The notes: a model not told the origin generated them from the letters alone. A stretch of 64,000 nt of DNA from Ceratotherium simum simum (GCF_000283155.1 NW_004454163.1:19646718-19710717); one strand, 5' to 3'. Shown: positions 1-12,034, counted from the first letter of the stretch. A program made the numbers and translations.

Positions 1-500
1 GCCCCGCCCCGCTCGCCCGCCACCCCTCCCGGTGGCCCTGGCGGGGCTTCCGGCTTCCCGGGGTGAGCGGTGGCCCGAGGCCCGGCGGCCAATCTCCACT
101 CAGCTCCCTTCACGTGTCTCCGTCTCCGCAGGCCTTCTCCTCGCCCTGCCCTGCCCCGCCCCGCCTGGCCCTTCTTCCTCTGCACCCTCCTTCCCTGTCT
201 CCCCTCCCTGCCTCCTCAGGCCCCTCCCTCCTCAGGCCCCTCCTCACCCACTTTTCTCCTCATTTCTCCTCCTCCCCCATCTCCAGCAAGGAAACCGAAG
301 GCCCGGTGTTGCCTTTGCTTGTTCTGTCCTTACTGAGGACCGACTTCCCACATCCCTCCCCACCTCTCCCTCAGTCCCCCAAGGGGATGATGGCCTTGGG
401 ATCAAGACACCCTCTGCTGTCTGGGGGCCCTGGGGCGGGCTGCGGGTCGGGGCTGCTGCTGAGCAGCTCATAACACAGCTGTTCAGGACACCCCAAGCTC
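1..500. promoter_or_regulatory. GC-rich / CpG-island-like segment at window edge
   Basis: The first ~130 bases are very rich in C, G and CpG. They carry a CCAAT box (89-93) and a GTGAG donor-like string at 63-67. The rest is a C/T-rich tract fading into ordinary sequence by ~500. This looks like the edge of a CpG island or first-exon region of something lying off the left end. Open frames here are compositional and resemble no protein I know. Function is inferred only from base composition. Confidence 0.4.
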
Positions 501-2430
501 AGAATGTGACATGCCCAAGTTAGCCACCACAAAGAGAGACCCACAGAAGCTTAGGTTTTCCTAGGCTCAAGGGAAATCTGGTTGACTTTTCTGGGAAGAG
601 CAGGATCAGGCTCGTGTGGAAGTAGGTGGACCTTGCTAAAGTTCTTAACGCCACAGGTCCCTGGGGCCAGAGTGTGTTAGAGAGGGCCGTGCAGGGTGGG
701 AACGTTTGGGGAGGAGAGTCTTGGGAAGTTTTAGGAGTGAGGTCTCTGAGCCCCTCTGCAGCTGTATTTCAGCTTATCTTGCTCAGCTGTAAAAGGCATC
801 CTGCGAGGCCAGAGGATGGGCTTTGAGAATTCACAGAACAACAAGTGAAAGATAAAACACCACCCTGGGTGGGTCCTGACCTCTGGAATGGCATCCAGCA
901 CTGGGCAGACCACCCTGCCTACAGCTGGCAAGTCAGGGCATCTGCTTTCTCACCGGCTCAGCTGTTGATGGGAGCCATGGTCTTGGGCAAACCATTTCAT
1001 CCTCTGGGTTGCAAGGTCTCCAGGTAAGGGGAGTGTTAGGCTTCAAATGGTGGGATTCCATGTGAACAGCAGAAGGGGTCTGTAACAAGCCCCTCCTGGC
1101 TAGTCACAGCCTCTGCATCTGTGCACACTTTATTTTTTAACTCCTTTGGAAGTAACTAAACTCCTAGGAATGTCACTGATAATTACCCTTCTCCCATTTT
1201 TATTGTTACTTGAAGATGCTCACTAAGTACTTGGGGAATGAGGCCTGGCAGATGTTCAGGACTTGGAGGGTCAGATTCCCTATTGGAGAAAGAGCCCTGG
1301 ATTGAGCACAGAGCTGGCTGCTCGCGGGGCCTGGGTGCCCGCTGTGGGCACTGGGCCTTCTGTCATCAGGCCTGTGTGTTTGGGAGCATTCTGCTTCCTC
1401 CCCTGTGTCTTCCCAGGGCAGGCACTCAAGTCATGAGCATTTCCCTGGCCTGGAGCTGGGAGAGGTTGGCTGCTGAGACCTGCGCTGTCCACATCCTCTG
1501 CAGATGGGGCAGTCTGGGGGCACCAGCTTAAGCTACCCAGGGGCAGTGGGGAGGCTCAGGATGAGCCCTCACCCGGAGCATGGGTGCAGTGCAGTGGGGG
1601 GCTTGGCTGAGAAGCCTGCAGCTGCAGCGCTATGCACAGCATCCCAAGCAGGAGATAAAGATTTAATGACCATGGGCATCAGGCACTGCTCTAATCCTTT
1701 GAGGTCCATCTCTCAGCTCCTTCCTCTACGCAAACCTCTTCACAAGCAAAAACAAAAACAAAACAAAAAAAGCAACCCTTCCTCAGTTCTCAGCTTGCAC
1801 TGACCTCTCTTTTCTCTTCCTCACATAGTCCAGACCATATAGCATATGATTCTCTACTGGCTTGCATTTAATCATTTCAGGGCTTTTTGCACAGGTTCCC
1901 AGATAGGATATGATCCCTCCAGGGACCTTCATGTCCCCTCCCTGTATGCGAAGCAAAGGAGTCCCTTTCAGAAGTACTGGGGGTGTGCCTGTGGATTTGA
2001 TGGTTACACACAGGCCCTCCCCACCGCCCTGCACCCCGCCCCTCAGCCCTGGCCCCGGCAGCAGACTTGTGTGTCCTGCCCACACCTCGCCCTTCTCTCC
2101 CTGTTCACTTGTTCTCAGTACAACTGTGGAAGTTTGCTCAACTTTTTCTCACTTGTGCTGGCCTCTTGATGGAAACTAAACACAAAGGAATTTCCTTTTT
2201 TGCATCTCTTCAAGGTGAAAATTACCCTCTGCTTCCTGCTTGCACTGCTGTCTCCTGCTTGTCGAGGACATCGATAGCTCTGGAAGACCGGAGGGGCTTC
2301 TGAGGGGTCAGACATATTCAGAGACACTCAAGCAATTTTAATTTTCAGGACATTTTCTTGATTTCTGACGCTTTAAAAAAAATTAGAGCCACCCTAGTTC
2401 ATTGATTCTCTGATGCTCATTCTGGAGCTG
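500..2430. other. Intergenic stretch without recognised gene
   Basis: I see no conserved protein, RNA gene or clear young repeat here. The short open frames have no family signature. A small A-rich tract lies near 1750-1772. Confidence 0.5.
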
Positions 2431-2434
2431 GGTC

Positions 2435-2999
2435 TAGAGGGAGAGGTGAAAGCAGGAAGAGCTGGGTCACTGCTGGGTGACAGCACTCTGGAGTGCTGAG
2501 GCCACTTCCAGAGCTTTCTCACCACCCTGGTTAAACTCCATCACCTGGGATGAGCTAAGAGTCTCTGTTCCTGGGATCGGCCCGGTGGCATACCGGTTAA
2601 GTTCGCGCGCTCCGCTTTGGTGGCCCAGGGTTCGCCAGTTCGGATCCCAGGCGCAGACCTGTGCACTGCTTATCAAGCCATGCTGTGGCGGTGTCCCATA
2701 TAAAGTAGAGGAAGATGGGCACAGATGTTGGCCCAGAGGCAATATTCCTCAGCAAAAAAGAGGAGGATTGGCAACAGATGTTGGCTCAGGGCTAATCTTC
2801 CTCAAAAAAAAGAGTCTCTGTCCCCTGCACCCTGAAAGAATGCAGCCAACACATGGGAGTTTCCCTTCCCACCCATCCTGTTCTCCTCATCCTGAGCCCA
2901 CCTCTGGGCGGGGCTGGGGCCACAGGGATTCCAGGCTCATGTCCCCAGTCTAGCTCAATGGCCCATCCCTGTTTGTCTTGTCTGGTGGGGCTCTCTCTT
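2435..2999 (+). repeat. Left arm of a local inverted duplication (interrupted by a SINE)
   Basis: About 325 bases of this arm (excluding the SINE at 2573-2809) reappear as the reverse complement at 3191-3510. Landmarks include the GAAAGCAGG motif near 2450, TTCCAGAGCTTTCTC near 2510, and the stretch from 2830 to 2998. By eye the arms match roughly 90 percent. The spacer is ~190 bp. Confidence 0.85.
2573..2809 (+). mobile_element. ERE-type tRNA-derived SINE
   Basis: The head carries the Pol III A- and B-box region of the ERE family (GTTAAGTTCGCGCGCTCCG, then GTTCGGATCCCAGG). The body and tail have the GGCAACAGATGTT and CTAATCTTCCTC motifs and end in A-rich sequence. It is flanked by a TSD (AAGAGTCTCTGT at ~2557-2568 and 2810-2821). 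It sits inside the left arm of the inverted duplication. Confidence 0.92.
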
Positions 3000-3190
3000 A
3001 ACCACCCAGCCTGCGGGTGCTGGGAGACTCAGAATATCTGGGTTGCCTGGCACTGCCCTCTGGAATTTGTGGACCTGTGTTCTTGGTCCACAGAAGAATG
3101 CTCAATGACCATGGCCGTGCCGGAGTTTACTAAGAGTAACTATTCTGCTCCTAGGCATGGCCAGAGGACCAGGAATTCTGGTAAATAGAG

Positions 3191-3510
3191 AACCACAGAG
3201 AGCCCCACCAGACAAGAAAAACAGGGATGGGCCACTGAGCTAGGCTGGGGATGTGAGTCTGGAAGCCCTGTGGCCCCAGCCCCACCCAGAGGTGGCTCAG
3301 GATGAGGTGAACAGGATGGGTGGGAAGGGAAACTCCCATGTGTTGGCTGCATTCTTTCAGGGTGCAGGGAACAGAGACTCTTAGCTCATCTCAGGTGATA
3401 GAGTTTAACCAGGATGGCGAGAAAGCTCTGGAAGTGGCCTCAACATCGTGCAGTCAGCGGCCCCATGGTGACTCAGCTCCTCCTGCTTTCACTTGTCCCT
3501 CTTGGGTTCT
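3191..3510 (-). repeat. Right arm of the inverted duplication (SINE-free)
   Basis: Reverse complement of 2435-2999 without the SINE. The empty SINE target site is visible around 3362-3387 as the reverse complement of GAGCTAAGAGTCTCTGTTCC. Confidence 0.85.
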
Positions 3511-4330
3511 ACTGTCATGACCTGCTTCTACGAATGGCTCGCAACCCAGCTCCCCAGGAGCAAGAAGCTGACTTTCAGGTCAGTTAGTCACTACAAATGC
3601 AGAGTGTCCCGATTGGGCAGGATTCCCATGAGCTGCCACACTGAGGGCCTTTGCGTAGTCTACAAACGGCTGCTTTAGCTTTGGCACCAATTCCTGGTCA
3701 ATCAGCTGTGGCCTGCGTCACACGATACATAGCACGGAACCTCTTGCAACCACTGTTTCTCAGGAACGGGCAGTAATACTGCTCAGGAAATGTATTCACC
3801 CGAAGGTAGAAATAAAAGACCTTTGAGGCTTCACGTGTCACCCTCCCCAGGCTCTCTGAATTTTAACCCGGGGCATGGAGTTCACCGTGCTGACTATCCT
3901 TGTTCAACTCTCCTTTTCTTAGATTGCTTAAGGCCCCTCAGTTGTGACCCGACACTTCTGTAAATTCCATAGTGCCCACTTCCAGGGGTATCTTCATCAT
4001 TTTGAAAAATGGCATAAATGGCATAGTCCTGGACCCCCCAGGCCCATGATCCATCCAACAACAGTTCTACTCAAATGAGGAACGCCAACGTACGTGCTGT
4101 GGAAAGGCCTAGCTGCCTTGGACGTTAGCCACCAGTCTCCTCAAATACTACCTCAAATACTCTTGGTTTACCTTAATAAACCATTATGAGTCTGTCACAT
4201 ACACACTTATCTATATCTTTCTTGAACATATTTCTTTTAAAAATATGAAAATGTTTTAATAATCCAAGAAACAGAAACATATAAACATTTGGAAAACAGG
4301 AGAAAAATCACCCACCCATCACTTCAATAC
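3511..4330. other. Intergenic, no gene seen
   Basis: Ordinary A/T-leaning unique-looking sequence with no recognisable exon, RNA or young repeat. Confidence 0.4.
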
Positions 4331-4735
4331 AACCACTGATAGTATTTTTAATTGACATATAACAAATATAGTAAAGTACAAAAGCCATAGTATAGAGCTC
4401 AGTGAATTTCTACATATGTGTACATCTGTGTTACCACCATGCGGATGAAAATGTAGAACACTCCCAGCACCCTAGTACACTCCCTCGTGTCCCCTCAGGA
4501 GATGCTCCCTCCAAAGGTAACTACTATTCTGAGCTTTATCATCATGGATTAATTTTGCCTATTTTTTGAACATCATATAAATGGAATCATATAGTATGCA
4601 CAGTTTGATGTTTTTTCCCAAAAACATGATACCCGACATTCATCCATATGTTTATCAGTAGTTTTTTCATTGCTGCATAGTACTCCACTGTACGTATTTC
4701 CTCATCCCACCATCTTAATATGAACACCATTAGCA
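4330..4735 (-). mobile_element. Ancient L1 fragment (3' region, antisense)
   Basis: The plus strand carries the antisense of the L1 3' end, e.g. ATTGCTGCATAGTACTCCA near 4669, preceded by the mid-3' region typical of old mammalian L1M elements. It is heavily diverged and has no coding capacity. Confidence 0.65.
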
Positions 4736-4739
4736 TTTT

Positions 4740-7090
4740 AAGTAATTACTTGTTTTTCTTCTCTTTATTCTTAATATTTCTGATCTTAAGAATATTTCTA
4801 TTTTCCCCTGTACCACGTCTTGGAGAAAAGTTGCTGGAGTTGCTTGGTAGCTACGTAAAGAGGACTTCCTCCTATTTGTTCTAAAACTGCCGTTTAGAGA
4901 GCTCAAAGGGGCCAAACTGTATCCTTCATAACTTGGTCTGTCCTCACTCAGCCATTAACTTTCCAGATGGAGGTCTTGTACACTTATCATGTGCAGTAAG
5001 AACAGACTGGTGGGCCCACGCCCACATCTGGGAGCTTACACCCATGATGGACACACATGTGGAAGAGAATTTTTCCCACCCGGTAAGACTGCTTGTTCTC
5101 GGGGCTGGGCAAACCTGCATGGTCTCAGGGCTCTGACTGCATACGGGGACCAGAAAGCAGACTAGGTAACGACCGATGCACACACTCCATGGCACGGCTG
5201 GGGTGCTGCTTAGTTGCTGGATGCTGCTGGTTCTCTCTGCAGATACAGCCTAGAGCCCTGGAGGATGGTCTGACTGGGGTCCCAGCTCCCACATTCCATT
5301 GTTTCTCAGCACCAGGCACATGGTCAGACCGGGCACCAATCTAAAGGCTGGCTGGGCTGTGAGCTCCATCTCCTCCACTCTGTGGGCCTCAGCTCCCGGG
5401 GACTTTGCTTCTCTTCGCAACCTGGAAAACTGTGTGTGTGTGTGCGTGTGTGTAAACAGCCAGCATAGCTTGCTCTCTCCTTTTGGTATCAGCGTGTCCC
5501 CTCATTCTGTAGTTTCTAATTTTATCTTGTCTTGTGTTTCTAAAGGGCTCCCGAGCAGAGCCCAAGTCTGGCTTTTACTTCTCCTGCCAGAGCCCCTTGT
5601 TTCTACAACAGTGTCAGGACTGTTGGATGTGTCTGTGTGTTCGCTGTGCGAAGACGGGACCAGAGCTTGGCTTTGGAGGACCCCATATCATTACTTTCCT
5701 TTGCTCTAACATATTGGAACGTGGCAGAACTGCAGAGAGAGTGGATTTGCAGAGCAGAGGCAGAAGGGGCCTTGTCTTCCACAATGGACAGGTTCCTGAA
5801 AAGTTTTGCATCCATCAGATGCTTCTTTCTTTACTGAGGTTCTCATACCAGAGGCACTGGGGAGTATGGAGTCTAAGGCAGGGTTCCTGTCCCTGGGGAA
5901 GTAAGGCTAGAGCATGGGACACAGATGTCCCCACTCGTCTTCGCTCTGTCTACATGTCCTAGCTGCTGCCCACAGCCCTCAGACTTACTGGTTACGGGCC
6001 TGAGTCAGCTGATGTCCCTGAAGGTGAGGAGGGGAGAATACGAGCAGCTCCCTGCAGCCCTTGCTCTGTCGGCAGGTTAAAGATTGGGGGCAGGTGAGGA
6101 CTCGCAAATAAATATAGGGTCCAGAGTGAAGAAGAGGACCCTTCCAGGCTCCAAGCATCCAAGAGGGTGAAGCGTGGGGAGTACCATGATTGTTGCCCCA
6201 TCTCCTCTGCTGCTCCAAACTGTGTCTCCAGCTCTCCCCCCGTGCCTTCAGCTGGCAGGGGCCGGGGTGGGGCTCAGAACTCATGGGGGCTTGTAATCTG
6301 TTACTAGCCCTTAGAGGCTGTGTAACACTGGACTCCCTAGCTCTGGGGCTTTGCATCTGCCATTTTCACTGAGGAGAAATATAGGGCAGTGTCCTTGGCC
6401 AGAGGGACTTGGCACATTGGCCAGCAAGTGGAACAGATTTTTGCCCCTCCCCTGCTGCCCACTGGTTTCTTTACTGCAGGCTCCTTCTCTCCCTTCCTCA
6501 GTTCCCAGGATGAGAGAAGGACCAAGAGTTTGGCCAACTTTGCAGAGAGAAGCATCTTTGAGATGCTGTTGAGAAAGGGACCAAGGCAGCACAGGCCTGT
6601 GGTGCCACCTAGGGGACGAGGTGTCCCTGGGCTCATCGCTGGTACGAGTGGACTCCTCACTGCAAGTCAGCCTGATGTACGAAAATCTAGGATTCACTTT
6701 AAAAATCAAAAATGAGATGGAGAGACAGGGAAAGGAGAGTGTCATGGTTCACTTCACAAAAATTATTTAAATTATTTCTCATTTACAAAGGCATTCCTTT
6801 TAGGGTAACTTTAAAAATGTATGCTCTCATCCCACATTTTAAGTTACTGGATTTTGGAAGAAATTTATAAACCTTTTTTCCCCCATGAAAGTGGAAGAGA
6901 TGGCATTTATTATGTAAAGGGAGAAAATCTATGCAATAACTGGATCACTCTTCAAAAGGGCAGTATAGATACACTTGGTTTTATATATCATTGTCATTTA
7001 AATTTTTCTTTAAGTGATAAAAATGAAAACCTAAGAGTGTTATTAGAAGAAAAAATTGTTCTTTCCTTGTTTGGATCTATCTAGGATGGA
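4740..7090. other. Intergenic, no gene seen
   Basis: I find no conserved coding exon or RNA. A short TG/CG dinucleotide run lies at about 5431-5453. Open frames such as the one at 5299-5709 are unsupported by any motif. Confidence 0.4.
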
Positions 7091-7099
7091 GACCACTAA

Positions 7100-7960
7100 C
7101 TCTTGTTCAAATCCCACTTACAGGCCAATGACTTTCAGATCTAGCTCCATCCCAAATACCAGACTCCTTCACCCAAGTGCCTGCTCAGCATCTCCACTTG
7201 GATGTCTGAACTGAACTACTGAACTTCCCCTAAACCTGCTCCACCTGCAGCTCTGCCACCTCAGTGGCTAAGAAAACATGCCCAGGAGTCATCCTTCTCT
7301 TTCTACCAACCAACAGCCAATCCATGAGGAAATCTCAAGGCTTTATGTTCAGAATATAACCATAATCGGACAAGTTCTTACCACCCTATTCCTGACTCTA
7401 GACCTGAGATACTTTTATTTCTTGGCCTGGATTACTGCAGTAGCATCCTAACTGGCCTCCCTGCTTCCAACTTTGTCCCTCTACAGTGCATTTCCATAGA
7501 ACAGACTGGGGTATCCTTCAAATGTAAGTCAGATGACATCTTTCCTCTACTCAAAAGCCTGCAGTGGCTCCCTATTGTACTCAGAATAAAAGCCGAAGTC
7601 CCTACAATGGCTTATAAGGCCCTATGTGATATGTACCCAGGGTGCTTCTCTGACTCATCTCCAACCACTCTCCATCTTGCTCACTCTGTTCCAGCCACAA
7701 TGGCCTCCTTGCACAACAGGCTCACTCCTACCGTAGGGCCATGCACTGGCTGTTTGTCCTTCTCTTCTCCCAGATTATCTGTGTGGCTAACTATCACCTC
7801 CTTCAAGCGAGGTGCTCAACTTGCTCAACTGTCAAGCACTCAGTCAGGTCTGACCAACAGTACCCTGACCAACTACTTTATAATCTTCAAATCCAACAAT
7901 CCATACTCAAACAACTATCTGCTCAGCTCTCTTGAACTTGAGATAGAGTCATTGCAATGT
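7100..7960 (-). repeat. Old L2-like LINE remnants (antisense)
   Basis: The segment has the widespread mammalian pattern of AGATGACATC, CTCAAAAGCCTGCAGTGGC and CTTATAAGGCCCTATGTGAT (7500-7630), which I associate with antisense L2-type LINE fragments. Similar blocks lie at 25390-25620 and 51180-51480. The family name is from memory, so the exact subfamily is uncertain. Confidence 0.5.
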
Positions 7961-7988
7961 ACTTTGGTTAATTAAAAGTAGGGTGCCT

Positions 7989-8228
7989 GGGGCTGGCCCT
8001 GTGGCTAAGTTTGGTTAAGTTTGGTGTGCTCCACTGCAGCAGCCCAGGTTCGCGGGTTCGGATCCCAGGTGTGGACCTACACCACTCATCAGTCATGCTG
8101 CAGTGGTGAGCCACATACAAAATAGAGGAAGATTGGCACAGATGTTTGCTCAGGGCTCATCTTCCTCCAGCAAAAAAAAAAAGAGGAAGATCAGCAACAG
8201 ATGTTAGCTCAGGGCGAATCTTCCTCAG

Positions 8229-8256
<28 letters not shown>
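7989..8256 (+). mobile_element. ERE-type SINE with 14-bp TSD
   Basis: The head begins GGGGCTGGCCCTGTGGC, the B-box region is GGGTTCGGATCCCAGG, and the tail has two GATGTT(T/A)GCTCAGGG blocks and a long A-rich end. The TSD AAAGTAGGGTGCCT is seen at 7975-7988 and 8257-8270, with both copies identical. Confidence 0.95.
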
Positions 8257-8259
<3 letters not shown>

Positions 8260-8545
8260 GTAGGGTGCCTATATGTCCCAGTTTGCCTAGGATGGCCCAT
8301 TTATAGTTGTTGCCCCAGGGTAATTATGAATAGTGTCCTCTTCTCAAAAGTGACCTAGTTTGGATGATAAACTGTATGGTGGAACCTGACACATTTGGTT
8401 TTCTCTCCCAAATCTTCTCTACCATATGTATTAGGTTCAAAGTAAATTGTCAATAGTTACTCTATTGCTTTCTACTGATGCTTAGTGCCAGGCAGCAAAC
8501 ACCTTTAGAATCTCCCCCAGTTCTCCACCCCTTCTCTCTTGAAAA

Positions 8546-8726
8546 CACACACACACACATACGTGCATGGACAGGCACACAAAAACTTCCATGATCATCT
8601 ATGGAGATAGGACAGGTAAACTGTACGTGAGAGCGCCTACTTGCTACTTGCTCTACTTCTCTGTAACTTTGGGCAATTCACCCATGCTTCAATTTCTTCA
8701 AACATCATCCATCCATCCATCCATCC
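8546..8726. repeat. Microsatellites (CA)n and (CATC)n
   Basis: A short CA run lies at ~8546-8560 and a CATC tetranucleotide run at ~8704-8726. Confidence 0.8.
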
Positions 8727-8739
8727 CCTCAACATTATG

Positions 8740-9580
8740 GTACATCTATTGTGTGCCAGGTACTGTGCTAGGTACATGAAGTCCTCGCCCTCAGGGAACT
8801 TACAGTCTAATGAGAGAGATAGACAGTAAACGATCTAATAAGTGAATACAAGCTCAGAAGAGTAAAGTCAGGGTGCTACAATAGAGTCAGGGGGAGAGGA
8901 ACTTAGGGGGAACAGAGAACACCTGACTGAGGAGAGAGCATCTGAGACTTTAAAGACGAGTAGTGTCTTGTCCTGGGAATGCAGAGGAAACAGCATTCCA
9001 GGCAGAAGGAAGATCTGTCACAGTCCTAAAGCATGAAAGAGCATGGCATGTGAGGAGCCCAAAGAAAGGCAATATGTTTGAAGCACAGGGAGCCAGAGGA
9101 ACAGTCTGAGCTGAGCTGAGGTTAGAGAGAAGTAGGGGACCAGACCACCTCAGGTACTGAGGGACCATGAGGAGGCCACTATGGGTATGGAGTCCGCACT
9201 TTATTCCAAGTGCACTATAAACCTGTTTCAGGGCTTTAAAGGAGGATGACCTAATATAAGTTGTGTTTTTAAAAGATGCCCCTGGCCGTTTCTTGGAGAA
9301 GGATTAAAGAGGGGCAAGAATGGAGGTAGGCTATCATGGTAGTCCAGGCAAGAGATTCTGGGGCTTAGGCTAACTAAAGTGGTAGAGGTGGAGAGAAGAA
9401 GAAGATGGATTTGAGATATATTCTGAAAAAATTAATAAAACTTGCTGATGGATTGGATATGAGGGGTAAGGGAGAGGGTGGAATCAAGGAAACACCCAGA
9501 TTTCTGACTTGAACTACTGGAATTGAGAAGGGAAGGACTTGAAGGAGGACTTAGTTTAATGAGGTAAAAGTTACTATTTG
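8740..9580 (+). repeat. Ancient interspersed repeat block (probably L2/CR1-type)
   Basis: The order of motifs (TGTGCCAGGTACTGTGCTAGG, AGGGAACTTACAGTCTAATG, TGGTAGTCCAGGCAAGAGA, GATGGATTGGATATGAGGGG) follows a very common diverged mammalian repeat. A second partial copy lies at 20560-20910. Family assignment is from memory. Confidence 0.45.
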
Positions 9581-9587
9581 TGGGGGC

Positions 9588-9818
9588 TGGCCTGGTGGCG
9601 TAGCAGTTAAGTGTGTGCGCTCCGCTGCAGCGGCCTGGGGTTTGCGGGTTCGGATCCCGGGCACGGACCGGCGTACCGCTCGTCAAGCTGTGCTGTGACA
9701 GTATCCCATATAGGGTAGAGGAAGATGGGCATGGATGTTAGCCCATAGCCAATCTTCCTCAGCAAAAAGAGGAGGATTGGCAACAGATGTTAGCTCAGGG
9801 CTAATCTTCCTCACACAC
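9588..9818 (+). mobile_element. ERE-type SINE
   Basis: The head GGGGCTGGCCTGGTGGC, promoter-like B box GGGTTCGGATCCCGGG and tail GGCAACAGATGTTAGCTCAGG place it in the ERE family. The 3' end runs into an AC/GT/TA microsatellite (9812-9875). Confidence 0.9.
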
Positions 9819-9875
9819 ACACAAAAATGTGTGTGTGTGTGTCTGTATATATATATGTATACCTATGTATGTATA
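9812..9875. repeat. Compound (AC)n(GT)n(TA)n microsatellite
   Basis: Alternating purine-pyrimidine runs directly abut the SINE tail. This is a likely tail-seeded microsatellite. Confidence 0.8.
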
Positions 9876-9933
9876 TAAACAAACAGAGTGGGGAGGTGAC
9901 ATGAGAAGGGGATGGGTGGATTTGGGGTTAAAG

Positions 9934-10153
9934 CAGTATTTTTCAACAGCAGCACTCTTGACACTTTGGGCCAGATAATTCTCTGTTGTGGGGGCTGTCC
10001 TGTGCATTATAGGATGCTTAGCAGCATCCCTGGCCTCTATCCACTAGATGCCAGTAGCACACAGACCCCTCCCCAGTCATGACAACTTAACACATCTCCA
10101 TATATAGCCAAATGTCTGCTGGGGATGAAACTGCCCCCTGTTGAGAACCACTG
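9934..10153 (-). mobile_element. MER20 (hAT-Charlie MITE)
   Basis: At 220 bp it matches my memory of the MER20 length (~219 bp). The 16-bp-like inverted ends are visible: CAGTATTTTTCAAC on the left and GTTGAGAACCACTG on the right. The interior TAGGATGCTTAGCAGCATCC and CCACTAGATGCCAGTAGCAC motifs are characteristic. It is non-autonomous and non-coding. Confidence 0.85.
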
Positions 10154-10734
10154 GGTTAAGGGCGTGCGTGGAAAAGGAATAAGGACAGGATGTAATTCAG
10201 ATAAACGGGGAAAACTGAAGACGGGGAATGAAATCCAGGCAAAAGTTTGGTTGCCTCAGTCTGTGGCCCCGATGGCACTCAGTTAGGTTTCTCTAAATTT
10301 CAGCATAAGCTCAGTGATTTATAACAGCTATTATCTACTGTCTCTATTTCCCAATTTTAGTTGGCCGTGTAGCAGACGTTAATGGCAATGTTGCTTTTTG
10401 ACTGCTGGGAAGTGCCCGCGGTGTGAGAGAAGGGGTGTCACAAGCTTCCTTCTGCGACTTGACTTCTAGCCTTTTCTCAGCCCCACATTTTCCATTTAAA
10501 AATATGGTCCTTAAAACGAACATAAATCTTCCTCAAGGAAGCTATGTTCCCACTCAGACGTATTTGAAGAGTTAAAATACATAATCAGCACTGTCTGTAT
10601 TTAAGGGAAAAAAATCTAATATGATCTCATTTATCAATATCAAGGCTATGTCCAGTAATTTTGCTCCTTGGACACTTATCTCAGAATGAATTACAAACAT
10701 CAATCAACACAAATTAAACCGATTTTCACAATAT
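10154..10734. other. Intergenic, no gene seen
   Basis: No exon, RNA or clear repeat is recognised in this A/T-leaning stretch. Confidence 0.4.
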
Positions 10735-11690
10735 TAAAAAAACAATACAAGATAACTCAACAACAAAAAATAAACAACTTAATTTTAAAAATGGGAAAAG
10801 GACTTAAAATAGATATTTTAAGATAAAAAAGATACAAATGGCTGGTAAGCACAGGGAAAGATGCCCAACATCACTAATAATTAGGGAAATGCAACTCAAA
10901 CCACAACGAGGTGTCACCCCACACCTATTAGGATTGCTACTATAAAAAACAAACAGAAAATAGCAAGTACTGGCAAGGATGTGGAAAAATTAAAATCCTT
11001 GTGCACTGTTGGTGGGAGTGTAAAATGGGTAGCTGCTATGGAAAACAGTATGGCAATTCCTCAAAATATTAAAAATAAAATTACCCTATGATCCAGCAAT
11101 CCCGCTTCTAGTATAAACCCAAGAGAACCGAAAGCAAGGCCATGAACAGATATATATATATATATATCTACATCCATGGTTACAGCAGCATTATCCACAA
11201 TAGCCAAGAGGTGGCAGCAACCCAAATGTCCATAGACGGATGAAAAGATAAACAAAATGTGGTATATACATACGATGGAATATTATTCAGTCTTAAAAAG
11301 AAGGAAATTCTGACACATGCCACAACATGGATGAACCTTGAGGACATTATCCTAAGTGAAATAAGCCAGTCACAGAAGGACAAATCCTGTATGATTCCAC
11401 TTATGTGAGGTACCTAGAGTAGTCAAATTCATAGAGACAAAAGCAGAATGGTAGTTACCAGGGGCTGGGAGGAGGGAGGAATGGGCAGTTGTCGTTTAAT
11501 GGGTACAGAGTTTCAGTTTTGCAAGATGAAAAGAGTTCTGGAGATGGATGGTGGTGATGGTTGCAAAGCAATGTGAATGTATTTAATGCTACTGAATTGT
11601 ACACTTAAAAATGGTGAAGATGGTAAATTTTATATTATGTGTATTTTACGTCAATTAAAAATTTAAAAAAAATACAAGAAATGACAGGAA
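10735..11690 (+). mobile_element. L1 3' end (ORF2 tail plus 3' UTR), old
   Basis: Sense-strand L1 motifs include GCAACTCAAACCACAA, CCCTATGATCCAGCAATCCC, ACCCAAATGTCCATAGACGG, TGGAATATTATTCAGTC, GGATGAACCTTGAGGACATT and an A-rich tail. ORF2 is broken by many stops. A (TA)n run lies at ~11150-11168. The element ends only ~30 bp beyond the ACAA2 poly(A) signal. Confidence 0.9.
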
Positions 11691-11715
11691 AAGATTAGCT
11701 GAAGTTATGGCAGTA

Positions 11716-11721
11716 TTTATT
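11716..11721 (-). terminator. ACAA2: ACAA2 poly(A) signal AATAAA
   Basis: The minus strand reads AATAAA. It lies ~315 nt 3' of the ACAA2 stop codon and is the first canonical hexamer downstream. Cleavage is expected at ~11690-11705. This implies a short 3' UTR of ~330 nt. Confidence 0.75.
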
Positions 11722-12034
11722 CAATTTCCTTGCAATCATACTATCTAAGGTATAAGTGGTGGTTATTTGGCGAGGATACGATTCCTTTTAAGGCCTTCTA
11801 TAGTTGGATTTTAGTTCAGAAATACATCATATTTGGTGCAAATTTGAGAGAACTTATGCTGGTATGGGCGCTTATTCATGATAACCGCATCTTTACCTCG
11901 CCATCCCTTGGTCAAACTCAACTGCTTTCAGTGGCAGAGCATGGCTGGTTTTGCAGCTGCTCTGCAAGTCATCTGGTTTACTGTGGCCTGGCCAAGTAAA
12001 GCAGGAGTGGGCCATAGCAGGCTTCGTGCTCTCC

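Noticed and set aside
32..523. Overlapping open frames of 88-163 codons at the left edge
   Set aside because: Pro/Ser/Leu-rich translations of a C/T-rich tract in several frames at once; no protein family is recognisable.
2477..3352. Similar open frames on opposite strands around 2.5-3.3 kb
   Set aside because: Their similarity comes from the inverted duplication of non-coding DNA, not from paralogous genes.
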